DNA of 64,000 nucleotides from Tiliqua scincoides (GCF_035046505.1 NC_089822.1:108393307-108457306), one strand, 5' to 3'. Positions 45,825 through 59,614 are shown, counted from the first letter of the stretch. Notes: generated from the sequence alone by a model not told the origin. Translations and numbers: made by a program.

Positions 45825-46055
45825 AGGGTGGTGTAGTGGTTCTGGGGCTGAACTTGGAATTGGAAGATCCAGGTTCAGTTCCTTGCTCAGCCGTGAAGCT
45901 TTCTTGATGACACTGGACCAGTCACCATCTCTCAGCCTAACCTAACTGAAAAGTGTGGTGGTGGTGGGGGGGGGGGGTTCAAAGGGAGGGAAGGAACCAT
46001 GTACCCCACCTTGAGCCCCTTGAGGAAAGGTGGTATAAAAATGTGATAGATAAAT
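45825..46055 (+). mobile_element. tRNA-derived SINE, nearly complete
   Basis: The head 'agccagggtggtgtagtggt' (A-box-like GGTGTAGTGGTT) is followed by 'gatccaggttcagttcc' (B-box-like), then 'tgacactggaccagtcacc', and a tail 'ttgagccccttgaggaaagg' with GGTATAAAAA. It is a good sense reference for the antisense copies at 29.5, 49.9 and 55.0 kb. Confidence 0.8.
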
Positions 46056-46309
46056 CTACAAGGGCGGAAATAAAAGACAATACATTATAATGTGACTCAG
46101 AGTTATGAATTTGCATTCCTTTCTGCAATGAATATTTTAAAAGCTCTGTACAGGTCAGTGGCCTGACTTTGGCAGAAAATAATAAGTCACACATAAACAT
46201 TTGAAAACACAGGCACTCATGTATGTATGAATCAGAAATTATACTCGTGATGACACTATCAGCATAAACGTCAGGATTCCAGATGTCCACCTAAGTTTCG
46301 GTCAACGAA

Positions 46310-46722
46310 TTTAGGCTGCAATCCTATCCACACTTTCCTGAGAGTAAACTTCATTGACTATAATGGGACTTACTTCTGAGTAGACAGGCATAGGCTTGGG
46401 GTCATAGAACCGTAATTAAAGAAGAAGAAAGCAATTGTTAACTAGGGCTGCATTCCTATGCACACTTTCCTGGGAGTAAGCCCCATTGAACTCAATAGAA
46501 CTTACTTCTGAGAAGACATGCATAGGCTTGGGCTGTACAAGCTCCATCCTATGCATGTCTATTCAGAAGTCCCATTATAGTCAGTGAGTCTTAGTCCCAG
46601 GTAAGTGTGGATACGATTGCAGCCTGAGAGCCCAATCCTAGGCATGTCTACTCAGAAGTAAGTCCCATTATAGTCAATGGGGCTTACTCCCAGGTAAGTG
46701 TGGAGAGGACTGCAGCGATGAA
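46310..46722. repeat. Cluster of four MITE family A copies upstream of DNM2
   Basis: Copies at about 46312-46405, 46448-46540, 46545-46625 and 46628-46722. The first two read 'ggctgcaatcctatccacac'-like and the last two run the other way, ending 'caggtaagtgtggagaggac'. The cluster ends about 0.6 kb before the DNM2 start codon. Confidence 0.88.
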
Positions 46723-46829
46723 TGGACACAGAAGCTACAAAGGGGATCTCATTGTGTACGTAAGAAACGGTCTTTTTAATCATAGTAATAATAAAAAGTT
46801 CACCTTGCTAAAGCGATTGGCTGTTTCTT

Positions 46830-47960
<1,131 letters not shown>

Positions 47961-47995
47961 GCTGACTTGAGAGGGGCAAGCGCCACCCTGCGTGT

Positions 47996-48573
47996 AGTTA
48001 GTCTGTGGAACTCCCTGCCACAGGATCAAAATGGTTACTGGGCTGGGGCACCTCCCTTGTGAGGCTACCGCGTTTGGGGCTCTTCAGCCTAGAAAAGGGA
48101 TGCCTGACGGGGGGGGGGGGACATGACTAACAAAACCATGCAGGGGATGGATAGAGTGGATGGAGAGACGCTCTTTTTCCTCCCACACCATACCAGAACC
48201 ACTAAAATTGAGTGTTGGGAGAGTTAGGACAGACAAAAGAAAATATTTCTTTACTCAGCATGTGGTTGGTCTGTGGAACTCCTTGCCACAGGATGTGGTG
48301 ATGGCATCTGGCCTGGACGACTTTAAAAGGAGATTAGACAAGTTTCTGGAGGAAAAATCCATTATGGGTTACAAGCCATGATGTGTATGTGCAACCTCCT
48401 GATTTTAGAAATGGGCTATGTCAGAATGCCAGATGCAAGGAAGGGCACCAGGATGCAGGCCTCTTGTTATCTGGTGTGCTCCCTGGGGCATTTGGTGGGC
48501 TGCTGTGAGATACAGGAAGCTGGACTAGATGGGCCTATGGCCTGATCCAGTGGGGCTGTTCTTATGTTCTTAT
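47996..48573 (+). mobile_element. CR1 LINE 3' end
   Basis: Starts with a displaced piece 'ctgtggaactccctgccaca', then 'tactgggctggggcacctc', and continues through KLSVGRVRTDKRKYFF and LEEKSIMGYKP to the 3' UTR and 'gttcttatgttcttat'. Frame breaks occur in the poly-G near 48110. Confidence 0.88.
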
Positions 48574-48690
48574 GATCTTTATTTATATATCCCTACACCT
48601 TTAGAAGACTTCTTGTTTGTGCATTATTTATGCAGGCAATTTGCTTCTGAAACAGCTATTTTAATTTCCAGTGCAAAGTGTGCTCTCTTT

Positions 48691-49216
48691 AGTGGGCCAC
48701 TGTGAGATACAGGAAGCTGGACTAGATGGGCCTTTGGCCTTATCTAGCAGGGCTGTTCTTGTGTTGTGCTTCGATTCTTGGCTCTTCTCAGCAAGTGAAG
48801 TATTTCCTGTTCTTCTTCTTGGACTTGATTGAGGTTATGCAAGTGATGGATAAAGTGGATGGGGGTGTGCTGTTTCCTTCTCACCCAACACCAGAACCAC
48901 TAAAATTGAGTTTCAGGGGAGTTAGGACACACAAAAGAAAATATTCCTGTACCTAGTGAGAATTTAGTCTGTGGAACTCCTTTCCGCAGGATGTAGTGAT
49001 GGTATCTGGCCTGGATACTTTTTAAAGGGAATTGGACAGATTTCTGGAGGAAAAGTCCATCACTGGTTACAGTGCCAAATACAAGGGAAGACACCAGGAT
49101 GCAGGTCTCTTTTTGTTTTGCATGCTACCTGAAATATCTGGTGGGCCTCTGTGAGATACAGGAAGCTGAACCAGATGGACCTTTGGCCTGAACCAGCAGG
49201 GCCCTTATGTTTTTAT
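48691..49216 (+). mobile_element. Two older CR1 3' fragments
   Basis: A short tail (48691-48768: 'gggccactgtgagataca' ... 'ctgttcttgtg') and a longer, more diverged copy (48800-49216) with 'taaagtggatgggggtgtg', 'ttggacagatttctggagg' and 'gggcccttatgttttta'. Both are more diverged than the 47996 copy, so they are probably older. Confidence 0.8.
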
Positions 49217-49859
49217 GAAAGGAGACCTTGCCTGGTTCTGAACTTTCACATTTGCCACCTGATGCTGGGCAGCCACATTTGGGAATGGACTTCTCTTTTA
49301 AAAAAATGGCTCTTGAGGTGACACTTTGTCAAGAGTGTTGCTGCATCTCCCATGGTTCTATTCACATACGCCTTTGTAGTTGTCGGGTGCCTGACTTACA
49401 TGCACTGAAGCAAGAGTCCCTCTTGCAAGAAAGCCCATCATGTGATAGGTTTTCTTTGGGGTGTTGTTGGCAAGCAGGGTGTCAGATTTGAGGGGCATGT
49501 GATCCCCGAACAAAAGACAAATCATGTTCATGAGAATCTGCCTTAACCCATTTCTACCCTACATTGCATACGCACAATAGGGATCAAATGTGTACGCTTG
49601 TGGGCTGGGCAGAAATGGGTTAAGGAGGGTTATAGAGGTGGGAGAAGCTACACCTGCCATAGTTTTCCTTCCTTTGCAGTTGCTAAAGCAGTCAGGCAAG
49701 TTATATGTATTTACATTCTTAAACTGACCTCTTGCCTACATCATTTTGTGCTGTAGGGACGTCTTAGCAGTATGTCTGACAAACAACTTGTCCTTGCCAG
49801 GTGACTAACTTGGGTGGGTTAAGGTCTCTGTGCTATGGGGTGAGTGTGTGTTTTCACGT

Positions 49860-50060
49860 GTTTATACTACCCTTCCTCCAAGGAGCTCAGGGTGGAGTAC
49901 ATAGTTCCTCTCCTCCTTTTTTGTCTTCACAACAACCCTGTGAAGTAGATTGAGGCTGAGAGTTAGTGACTGGCCCAAGGTCACCCAGGAAGCTTCATGG
50001 CTGAGCAGGGATTTGAACCTGAACCTTGCAGGTCTAAGTTCAGTTCCTGAACCACTACAC
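49860..50060 (-). mobile_element. MIR-like SINE, antisense
   Basis: 'acaaccctgtgaagtagat', 'gactggcccaaggtcaccca' and 'ggatttgaacctgaaccttg'. The element ends at the hAT insertion at 50061. Confidence 0.75.
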
Positions 50061-50344
50061 CGGGGGTCTCCAAACCCTGGCCCGGGGGCCAGTTCTGGCC
50101 CGTGGCGAGCTTCTGGTCCAGTTGACCAAACACAGCCAGAGTTGTACTTGTGGGATGGATGAATGGGGATCCATTTAAGTGTGTGCTTTATTTCTTGGAC
50201 TGGACATTTGAGCCCATTCATTTATTCATTCATCTAAGTTCCATCTCTAATGTATTTATTTAAATTTTATATTTAATTTTTTTTTCTGGCCCTCAACATT
50301 GGGCCGATATTTGATGCGACCCTTCAGCCAAAAAGTTTAGAGTC
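50061..50344. mobile_element. hAT MITE (CAGGGGTCTCC family)
   Basis: Begins CGGGGGTCTCCAAACCCTGG and ends 'ccaaaaagtttagagtc', with an 8-bp duplication cactacac at 50053-50060 and 50345-50352. Same family as the nested element at 8117-8434. It inserted into the end of the antisense SINE. Confidence 0.88.
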
Positions 50345-50352
50345 CACTACAC

Positions 50353-52365
50353 TATACTATACACCTTCTGATTTGAGGAACCTAATTATATGCTGCTTTC
50401 CAACTATTAAAAAGGCTTAAACAAGGTAATCTGGTACATAAATCTATACCATGAAAATATGTAAGCTAAAGCGCCATAGGCAATCAAAATAGTTCATTGA
50501 TTGTTTGCTTCTCTGGTGCCTCCTGATGTCTTTCTCCCTATCCCCACTGTGCATTAGTCTTTATTTCTTCACCCCCTTTTTTTCACCTGTTACAGATTGC
50601 AAGGTTTCAGAGGTGTGCTGATGTGATAAAAGAGATGACAATGACAAAATATACCTTGTGTCTGTGTCAATTACTGATTGCCTCCAGGCAATTAAGCTTC
50701 TCTAAATTGGAAAAGCGTTTTCTTCCTCAGGCTGCTGACATGCCACAGTTATTAGTATTGGTATGGCCGGATAGGCAGGCTAGTAAAGAGTTCTTCAGAC
50801 CAGATAGAGCTCTTGTGGATTTGTTTTAAAGACTGTACTACCTCAAATTCCAAATCTTATCTGCCTGTTTTGTATGAGTTTCATTTATATTTTCAATAGC
50901 ACTGAGCACCGAGTAATTGATGTACAGAAAAAGTTCATTGTGGTATTGCTATATTTTTCCATGTAGGGATTAGGTTCTCAATAGCTGGGAGCCACTTTTA
51001 GTTAGCCAGTTGCACTCTTCTTCCCCTTATCTGTAGTTCTTTAATGTCTTCTGAACTGGTCTTAGTGGCCTGATATAGCTTTGTGCCCCTTGTCCTGGAC
51101 TTACTTATTTTAGAGTATTACAGGGGTGTTGTCTTCTGAAGTATAATGAGGTAACATTTTTACAAGCACAGATACGTTATTTGATCATGAGCTCTTTTAA
51201 TGATGCAAATCCTTTGTAGTAAGATTATAGGCACATCCTTTGACTCCCCCCCAGCTCAGAATTCTTTTTGCTCTGTCCCACATGTGCATATAACCTATGG
51301 TTGTGTCCTCCCCAACGCTTGAAAATGAGGCCATTTTCTTATGACCTGAAATCTGTCATTACCTACAGGAGCTAGAAATCACATGTGTCAATGTCCAGTG
51401 TGACTTGATCATGTTTCAGTGGGACTGTGCAAATGAGGTGGAATTTTGGGTCCTCCAGTAAGGGGAAGGGACTCTAATTCTTCTCACATCCATGACAAAA
51501 ACCATTGTTGGGCATCCTCACTATGATGCAGCCCATCTTCCACGATTCTAAAATGGTAGTGTTGGAAAAAGGCGCTGTTGCTGTCCAGTATGTTCTTTCT
51601 CCATTCCCTGCCCTAGACTTATTGGGAAGTGGTGGCTGCAACACTGCCAACTGATAGCATTGAAAAATGACCCACCAAAACCTGGTGCTGGTTGTGAGAC
51701 AGGCTGAAAGATTTTTCCAGTAGTTCTGCCCCAAATGTGCAGAAAGGTTCCATAGCAAAATATTCATGCTATGTAGGGAGGTTCTTGTCAATAGAGGCCT
51801 TTTTGCTCAGGACACTTCATTTTTTCCCCACCTGAGTGAGCTGCCATTCATTCTTCGGGGAGGGGGAATTATTACAGAATAAGCCAAGAACCAAACACAG
51901 CCTCTATGCCATAACAACAGCACCTGCTGCTGTGGGCCTCTTCATATAATGGTGGGGCATTTTGCAAATATTAAATATGTGTTAGTGTCTCATGGCACCA
52001 CCTGGAAGTAGCATATATTTTCATTCATTTATATTTTGGTAAAAGTTAAGCTAAAATATCCCTTTTCACTTGGTGATATCAGTGGTATCTTTGGTGAAGT
52101 GATTTGCCATACAGTATTTGTTTTAACACACAAATCTGTGCCTGAGCATTCTGAATATAATTTTTTTTTTCAGAATTTTCATTTGTAAATCTTTTTCTGG
52201 AGAAATCTCTCTTCTCTTTCTTACACACACCTGTTCCCTGAGAGTTCTTTCAACTGCTTTGTCTTTGCAGCCTGCTTATGGGAATTGCTGTCTTAGGTGT
52301 GGTTGATGAGCTATACCTCAAGGATTGGCTTTTTCCAACCCTTTGTGTGGAGAAAATGTTTTTGG
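50353..52365. other. DNM2 intron 1, nothing recognised
   Basis: About 2 kb without a supported repeat or exon. A 105-codon minus-strand frame at 51474-51791 shows no known domain. Confidence 0.4.
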
Positions 52366-52369
52366 AGTG

Positions 52370-52650
52370 TGGATGTGTCAAAATAAGAACTTTTCAAGGT
52401 GGGTTTTTCTTAATGTCGTTGACAAAGGCTAGTATTCTAAAACATGTTTAACTAGAGCTAGACCCCCACATTATGATGATAATCTTGATAATCTGTTCTG
52501 GAGATGCCATTGTATTCTGGTGTCTCTGGAACAGATTTATCATTGTAATGTGGGGATCTAGCTCTAGTTAAACATGCTTTAGAAAATCAGCATTTCTCAA
52601 CCACATTAAGAAAAACCCACATTGAAAAAGTTCTCATTTTGATACATCCA
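52370..52650. repeat. Foldback palindromic element, about 281 bp
   Basis: The left end 'tggatgtgtcaaaataagaa' and the right end 'ttctcattttgatacatcca' are inverted. Pairing continues inward through 'ggtgggtttttcttaatg' / 'cattaagaaaaaccca' and 'tttaactagagctaga' / 'tctagctctagttaaa'. The arms are about 125 bp. No target duplication is evident and the family is not identified. Confidence 0.85.
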
Positions 52651-52814
52651 TTGTATTGTGAAAATATTATAATGTGATTCCAATAACATACTAGTTTTTG
52701 TTAATTCATTTCAAGACTTCAGAAGTTTTTGCCACACAATGAAGCTATTTTCTAAAAGCTGTCTAATTTTAAAGGCGTTATATTGCACTCTCAGGGGGTA
52801 TGATAATCTATTTA

Positions 52815-53278
52815 TACTATGCTGAGACGCCTGCGTTGGCTTGGTCATGTCGTGAGAATGGATGATGGCCGGATCCCAAAGGATCTCCTCTATGGAGAAC
52901 TCGTGCAAGGAAAGCGCCCTACAGGTAGACCACAGCTGCGATACAAGGACATCTGCAAGAGGGATCTGAAGGCCTTAGGGATGGACCTCAACAAGTGGGA
53001 AACCCTGGCCTCTGAGCGGCCCGCTTGGAGGCAGGCTGTGCAGCATGGCCTTTCCCAGTTTGAAGAGACACTTTGCCAACAGTCTGAGGCTAAGAGGCAA
53101 AGAAGGAAGGCCCATAGCCAGGGAGACAGACCAGGGACAGACTGCACTTGCTCCTGGTGTGGAAGGGATTGTCACTCCCGGATTGGCCTTTTCAGCCACA
53201 CTAGACGCTGTGCCAGAACCACCTTTCAGAGCGCGATACCATAGTCTTTCGAGACTGAAGGTTGCCAATACAATGCTG
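52815..53278 (+). mobile_element. Non-LTR retrotransposon ORF2 C-terminus
   Basis: A plus-strand frame of 141 codons: LRRLRWLGHVVRMDDGRIPK, then GKRPTGRPQLRYKDICKRDL and a Cys/His finger CSWCGRDCHSRIGLFSHTRR. This is the well-known 3' end of a LINE protein widespread in animal genomes. The stop falls just before the tail 'agtctttcgagactgaaggt'. It is fairly fresh, as the frame is intact over its length. Clade uncertain (RTE-like suspected). Confidence 0.8.
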
Positions 53279-53566
53279 TAATCATAAAACACAAATTACA
53301 AGGATGAACCCTTATTCCAGATATACAACCACAATGTTAAAAATGGCAGTATTTTCCTGTGTTATGGATGTTTAGTAGGACAGCAGACATGGACTCTCCG
53401 TGCCCTTATGGTAGCTAAAAGACTGATACTGAAAAATTGGAAGGATAACTGCTTCCCTACTACTAGTCAGTGATCTTTTGACTATCAACTTTTGAATGAA
53501 TGGCTTATAGATTACAGCTGCATATGGCTATATTTGTGGATATTTGAAAGCCTTTCCTAGACATAT

Positions 53567-54371
53567 CAGGGTGGCCAAACAGTGGCTTGTGAGCCACATT
53601 GACACTTAGGGCCCAGTCCTATCCAGCACAGGAGCAATGGCTCCAAATGCATACTGCCAGATCCTATGCTGGATCTGAGCATGTTGAAGGTCTCCTCAGG
53701 GGAAAGGGGCATTCATCCCTTACCCTGAGTAAAGCCTTAGCCTTCTCAATGGGGCTTCTTGAGACTGCACCAGTCATTTTGCTGGTGCAGACTCGAGAAG
53801 CCCCCTGTCAGGCTTCCAAGCCTGACATGGGGGATAGAATTCAGCAGAGGAGGCCTCCAGTAGTTCTGCCCCATTCCCGTTTCACCCCCCCTGCCCAGAA
53901 ATGCCTCCCTCCACTCTCCCCAAGCCACTCTGCATTTACCTGCATTCTGCCAGCGGCCAGGGCTCCCACTGCGGTGTTGACAGGGCGGTGTATACCCCCT
54001 TACTGGTGCTGTTTACTCACAGGGTAGCACAAACATACATTATGGCATGTGACATGTGACACCTGGCACTGGGGCCCATTTGGATCAGGCTGTTTAAATT
54101 GCGACTTGAGGAAATATGTTGGCTGAGCTCCTTTTTGCATCCCAGTTATAAAGCTTGAAATTTTTTACTGTTTTTATTTTTTATTGAGTATAAACTGAGA
54201 ATCCACTGGGTTAAGTTTAATGTTCATGGTGAGTAAACATATATTTTTTCTTATGTTTAAGAAGAGTAAATACTTCTTAAATATTGTAGCTTTTTAATAT
54301 CTCTCTTGTGGCTCTCCGATCTGGTTTATCATACATCTATGGCTCTTAAGCAAGTTTGGCCACCTAATGTA
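53567..54371. mobile_element. hAT element with internal MITE-like insertion
   Basis: The left end CAGGGTGGCCAAACAGTGG and the right end 'gcaagtttggccacctaa' are inverted. Inside, about 53610-54030 is a second repeat starting 'gggcccagtcctatcc' with inverted blocks 'gcttcttgagactgcacc' / 'tgcagactcgagaagcc'. No clear 8-bp duplication. Confidence 0.65.
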
Positions 54372-54959
54372 AAGAGTGTGAAATAAAGAATAGTATTAAT
54401 TGCTTAAATATCTTTACAATGTTTTTCTTTTTTTCCTTTTCTCCCACCACCTTCTTTTGAAAACAATTATATCTTCGTTTTCTTTACAACTGTTTCTACT
54501 TGTTTTGTTCTGTGTCTTTAATTTGTGTACTTTGCTGAAAGGCAAAATAGGCAAAATACGTACAACACAGGGAAAAGCAAGGTATTTTTAAAAGAGGCAA
54601 GGCAAAAAAAAAAAGGCAGTTTTATCTGACATCCCCTTGACGGAGACACACATGTGCACACCAAAGTTCCTCCTCCATCCTGGTTAGAGAGGTAGACAAG
54701 CTGAAGCACTTGACCCTTCTTTCCAAAATGAGTGCTCTCCACTCAGCCTTCCCCTATTTTATAGGGTTTACCTAGGGATTGGGTATAAGCTTTTGTCATG
54801 GACTAGTTGTGAGGTACTTGTAAACCAGACTTCCCAAACTTTCCCTTTCATTGAATCCCTACAGTTCCCCAGTAATTTTTTTCACTACCCCGCTATAGTT
54901 CCACAGCAGTAAAACCTTGATAGTTTGTTTCCCATTTAGCTGCTGGTAGGGAAAGCAGA

Positions 54960-55110
54960 AAGGGGGCCTAACCACTGGTGAGGTAGGTAAGTCTGAGAGA
55001 AAGTGACTGGCCCAAGGTCACCCAGGAAGCTTCATGACTGAGGGGGGATTCAAACCTGGATCTTCCAGGTCTAAGTCCACCTCCCAAACCACTACACCAT
55101 CCTGGCTTTC
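54960..55110 (-). mobile_element. MIR-like SINE, antisense, truncated
   Basis: 'gactggcccaaggtcaccca', 'gattcaaacctggatcttcc' and 'aaaccactacaccatcctgg' mark the antisense tRNA-like head. Confidence 0.75.
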
Positions 55111-56044
55111 CTTTTTGTTGATTGATATTTTGATATTATTTATTATTGATTTATATTTTGTTGAGAGAATTGGGTATATGAAACCAAATGAGCCTTTAAA
55201 AGCAGCAGCAGCAGCACGAAAACCAGCTAGACTGTACTAGTATTTGACAGGCTCCCACTATTTCCGTGGTATGCATTTTCATTGCAGGTTGATTGCGTGT
55301 ACTCTTTTATGAACAATACAATTTTATATACTAAGGTGTAAATATAAAAACATTCTTACCATGATAAAATATAGCATGTATTTCGATTTTCCCTCAATTG
55401 CCGATTCTGCCAGGCTTCAAAATTTTCAGATGTTGGTTTTTTGACGTTGCTACCCTCTGAATGTCATCACCAAAAACACTGACTGATGCTGGCAACAATT
55501 TTTCATCCTGGAGCAAAGGAAATGTGTTGGATACCGTAGCATAACTGGGGGGGGGTGTCACAGGATCCAGGGCAGCACTCTTCTGGGGATTGCAGTGCTG
55601 CAGCCGACTGGATCCTGCCCCCTCCTTACTCGCCCCTGCATCTGAATGTGACCAAAGCTGTGGTCTGGTCATGTCCGGAGAGTGTTCTGAGGCCCAGGGA
55701 GGCTGGGCACGGAGGCTTCAGGAGGCCTTAGAACATCATTTCTGGTTTTGGGGGAAACTAAAATTGATGTTTTAAAACCTTAGAAGAACTTTTTAGGTCC
55801 AGTGAAGCCTCAGAATACCCTCCAGATGTGACTGGAGCATAGCTCCAGTTGTATTCAGAGGGGGCACAGGAGCAGCCCAGGTCAGGAGTTGGCCCTGGAA
55901 GGCCATCTTGCTAATAGCAGCAAATAGTACAACTTGCTAATAGCAGCAAAATTTATGAGCCAGATACTGGAAAAATGATAGAATCCTGACTGAACAGGAG
56001 TGGATGCAAAAAGTCTTTAATATTATAGAGGTAATGGATTAGAG

Positions 56045-56137
56045 CTGCTGTTCTATCCACAGCTGGGGGTAAGCCCCGTTGACTCTAATGGGGACTTACT
56101 TCTGAGTAGACATGTATAGGATTAGGCTCTTAGTGCA
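56045..56137. repeat. MITE family A copy
   Basis: 'agctgctgttctatccacag' ... 'ggggacttacttctgagtag' ... 'catgtataggattaggctc'. Confidence 0.8.
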
Positions 56138-56672
56138 TAAAAAGAATGGTGTATTGAGCACAGATTTGTATGAGAAATGAACTCCTTTTTTGCAAGTTTG
56201 GAATGTAAATTATCCTGAACCATTCTAGTCTAGCAATGTGATATTTGTGACACAAGATCTTTTATTCATGACAAGGAATGCTATACTTCAGGATGTTTGC
56301 TTAAGCCATTTCTGCACAATGTTGCATATGTGCAACAGAGATCAAATGTGTACACCAGTGGGCTGGGCAGGAATAGGTTAAATAAAAGCATGGTAAAGAT
56401 TAAAAACTATAAGCTGTATTTTATCTAGTATTTTATTTTGGCCAAAATTCTCTGAAGTATACAGCTATTAAAAAATACAAGAGCAACATAAGCACAATAA
56501 TAATAAAATTGAGCAACATAAAATAAAGACAAAAAGCAGGCATCATCAATAATGGCAAGTCTCACTAGAGAAGCCTTGATGTTTTGTTGAAACAATATGA
56601 TATTCACTAGTTTTCTCAAAGTTAACAGGGAAGGGGTTAGATTACCCTTGATGGAAAGTTTATTCCCCAATC

Positions 56673-57456
56673 CAGTGATTCTCAAACATTTTAGCACAGG
56701 ACCCGCTTTTTAGAATGATAGTCTATCGGGACCTGCTGGAAGTGACATCATCAATTTAGGCTTCAAACCTAAGCCACAAACAGCCAAAGGTCCCATTATA
56801 CAGCACACTCGTGCTGTTATTTTGCATAGCTTGTAATTCAAACATTCCAGCTAGGAAATCAAAGAAGAACACAAACTTGGATCCTTCTTCAATCACACAG
56901 CCCTCCTCCCTTTCCAGCATCCCATCTTCCCACCTATTCAGAGCAAACCACCATGCCTCTCTCCCACCTGGAGCCTGCCCTGCCCAGCAGCTCTGTACCT
57001 TGTATTTTCAGCTCTGTATTTTCATTTGTGGCTGAGCTAGGTGCTACGCATTCCACCTGAAATTTGCTTGCAACAACAACAACAACAGGTATTTATATAC
57101 CGCCTTTCTTGGTCTTTATTCAGGACTTTATTCAAGGCGGTTTACATAGGCAGGCTTTATTTAAATCCCTTATTAAATAGGGATTTTTACAATTTGAAAG
57201 AAGGTTCTTTCTTTCAGGAACCACTACATTCAGGTGTTTCATTCCGATCTGGCCTCACATTCTGGCCTCCATCCTCCCATGCTCAGAGCAGATGGAATGG
57301 CTCGGCTTCAGCTTGTCAGCTGCTTCAAGGTCGCACGGTGCCGGTGGCCTCAAACTGGCGACCTTGTGGATGTTATCTTCAGGCAGACGGAGGCTCTACC
57401 CTCTAGACCAGACCTCCTGCCTAGTGGATCCTGACCCACAGTTTGAGAAATGCTGC
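56673..57456. mobile_element. hAT MITE ends separated by other sequence and a SINE
   Basis: 56673-56755 is the start of a reverse-oriented 9395-type element (CAGTGATTCTCAAAC, 'ggaagtgacatcatcaat'). 57421-57456 is its other end ('cctgacccacagtttgag'). The interior was lost or displaced and the SINE at 57071-57421 lies against the right piece. Confidence 0.65.
57071..57421 (-). mobile_element. tRNA-derived SINE, antisense, full-length
   Basis: On the minus strand: the head 'ggtctggtctagagggtaga', then 'aaggtcgccagtttgaggcc' (B-box region), a body with 'gaccttgaagcagctgacaa', and the tail 'aagaaaggcggtatataaat' ending in (GTT)n. The same family as 59615-59998. Confidence 0.85.
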
Positions 57457-57499
57457 TAAGCAAAAAACTGGTCATCAGTGGTAAGAATTGCCCAGATGA

Positions 57500-57950
57500 C
57501 CAGACCAGCTCCTTCCCTCTCCTTCCTTATTGCCTTAAAGAGCTGGTTTTTTCTTGAAACTTGAGTGCAAATAGCAGGCCTGCTGTTTGCCTGTACTGTA
57601 GCTTCTTTTTTGGAAGGTCTGGGACTAGAATATTTGAAAGACCACCTACTCCCATATGGATTCCTGGCTGCTGAGATCATCATTAGAAGCCTAACTCTAA
57701 GTACCTCCATCATCCGTAATGGCTTGGGCTGCCTTGTGCTTTTTTTGCCCCCTATCGGTTCACCTGGTGCCATATTTGGTGTTCTTTAGATACACCTTAA
57801 AATATTTTGCTTTCCAGGGCTTTTTTTTATAGTGGACTTTTATTTTTCTCTGGGCTTGTGGTTTTTTTGTATTGCTGCTGCCCAAAACTGCTGCCTTTAA
57901 TTCACTGTTCATTTTAAATATGTGTTGTAAGCCACCTTGAAAGAGTCTTT
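57500..57950 (+). mobile_element. Old L2/CR1-like LINE fragment
   Basis: The plus-strand frame LEYLKDHLLPYG resembles the L2 'YL..LLPY' block, and the sequence ends with the tail 'tgtaagccaccttgaaag'. Highly diverged. Confidence 0.45.
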
Positions 57951-58489
57951 CCCTTCTGACATTTGGTTAATGCTGGGGGTGGGGAGTGAGAAGACATTAG
58001 TGTTTGTGTTTATCAGTAGGTCCTCCCTTTCATTTCCCCAGCCCTTCATTGTGAGTGACTTGTCAGTAACTAGACTTGCCAGCCGGTTGTTGAATTGTAT
58101 TGGTGCAAAAGTTGTAAATTATTATAGACTGTTGCAGCTCTCCATGCTTACTTGGGAGGTTAACATTACACTGACAGATAGAAATTATATTCAGCCAATT
58201 TTGTGTTCTGACTAGTTGACTGAGGCATGAGTTTAGTGATACTCTTGTGATTCTAGCCATTGGTTTCTGTATAGTCAGCAGGCCCACTTGATAACACTTT
58301 GTTGATGAGGTGAAGTAGGTGACAGCCACTGAGCACCTTCATATATAGTGTTTAATTGGCTAATTCTTTCTGGTAAAACGTGTAAATCGCATCTGGGTGC
58401 ATGCTTTGGTAACTGTGTCAGAGCTGTGTGTTCATGTTTTAGACCAGGCCTGCCTTACCAGGTTCAGGAACATGTACCCATGTTCAAGG

Positions 58490-58665
58490 AAAGGGCTGTA
58501 GTTCACTGGTAGAGCACATGCTCCAAGTTACATATCAGCATGCAAAAGGGTTCCAGGTAGCTGAATTTGGGAAGATCTCTGCTGAAGATGCTATGGTGCA
58601 AGTGCAGAAAGTGAAATTTTGAGCTAGGTAGATAACTAAGCACCTTCAGCATCTTTATCAGATGC
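58490..58665 (+). mobile_element. tRNA-derived SINE fragment
   Basis: The head 'gggctgtagttcactggtag' (A-box-like) is followed by 'agcacatgctccaagttac' and 'agggttccaggtagctg'. The same group as the copy at 9205. Confidence 0.6.
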
Positions 58666-59614
58666 TTTTTGAATTGAGCAGAGCAAGCTAGGTGGGGTGG
58701 TTTGATAGGTGGCTGGAGAAAAATAGGATACTGTCCTTACTCTGCCCATCTGCCTGAGGCTTCCAACAACTGCTTTGACTCCAGTGACAAGTAAAATCCC
58801 ATTTTAAAAGAACAAAGTTTTTTTGAATTGCTTCACCTAGCATTTTGTGTATAAGGTGTGTTTTAATTGTCCTGGGGTTTTCTGTGATATCAGTGGTATT
58901 TGTGGAGGCCTTTGATTTTATTTGATAAAATGAGAATTTCAGATGAAATTGGCTTGACTAGAGACACAAATGAATGCAAACAAAGCTGGCAGGAAAATAA
59001 TAGAAAGAGGATTTGTGAAGTACCAGTCAAAGAATCTGAAGAGTGGCAAAGTATTTGTCAACATCAGAATGCCTTGTTTGTAGTGGTGTTTGTTTCTAGT
59101 TAGTAAGATAGGATTACAACCTAAGTCTTTCTGAGCACAATGGGCTAACTTCTGAGTAAAATAAATAACACAATTTTCATACACCTCATTTATATTAATT
59201 GTAAATTGCATTCTGTTTTTTGTTATAGTATGAGGGTAAAAAAAATTTACGTTTGAATGGTGTAGAAGAGCTACTTCATTTAGTGTGGCTTTTCAGAGTG
59301 GACCAGTAAGCTACAAAACTACATGGCAAATTCACTACCTCCTTATGTTATCTTAATGATTATTTTGGAATGTGCTTTCCAGATACTAAATTGCTTTGTC
59401 TGGCTGTCTTTGTAAGTTATGTCAGGATTGGAACTTTGAATGAGACAATGATCTTTTGCCAAGCTTGAGCACCTTTGATATGTTTGCTCAACTGAAGTTT
59501 CCTAGGAAGAAAACTCCTCCTATTTTGTGTTCTGGTTGAGATAAGTATGCTTGAGCTGAAGAAACTGCAGAAACGCCCTAGGTGTGTCAGCTGCCCAGAC
59601 ATTGCTATTCTGGT

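Noticed and set aside
53157-53210. Cys/His finger as a host zinc-finger gene
   Set aside because: It belongs to the C-terminal end of a LINE ORF2, with the LRWLGH and RPTGRPQLR blocks directly upstream.
53599-54027. 142-codon plus-strand frame
   Set aside because: It runs through the repeat inserted in the hAT element at 53567-54371.
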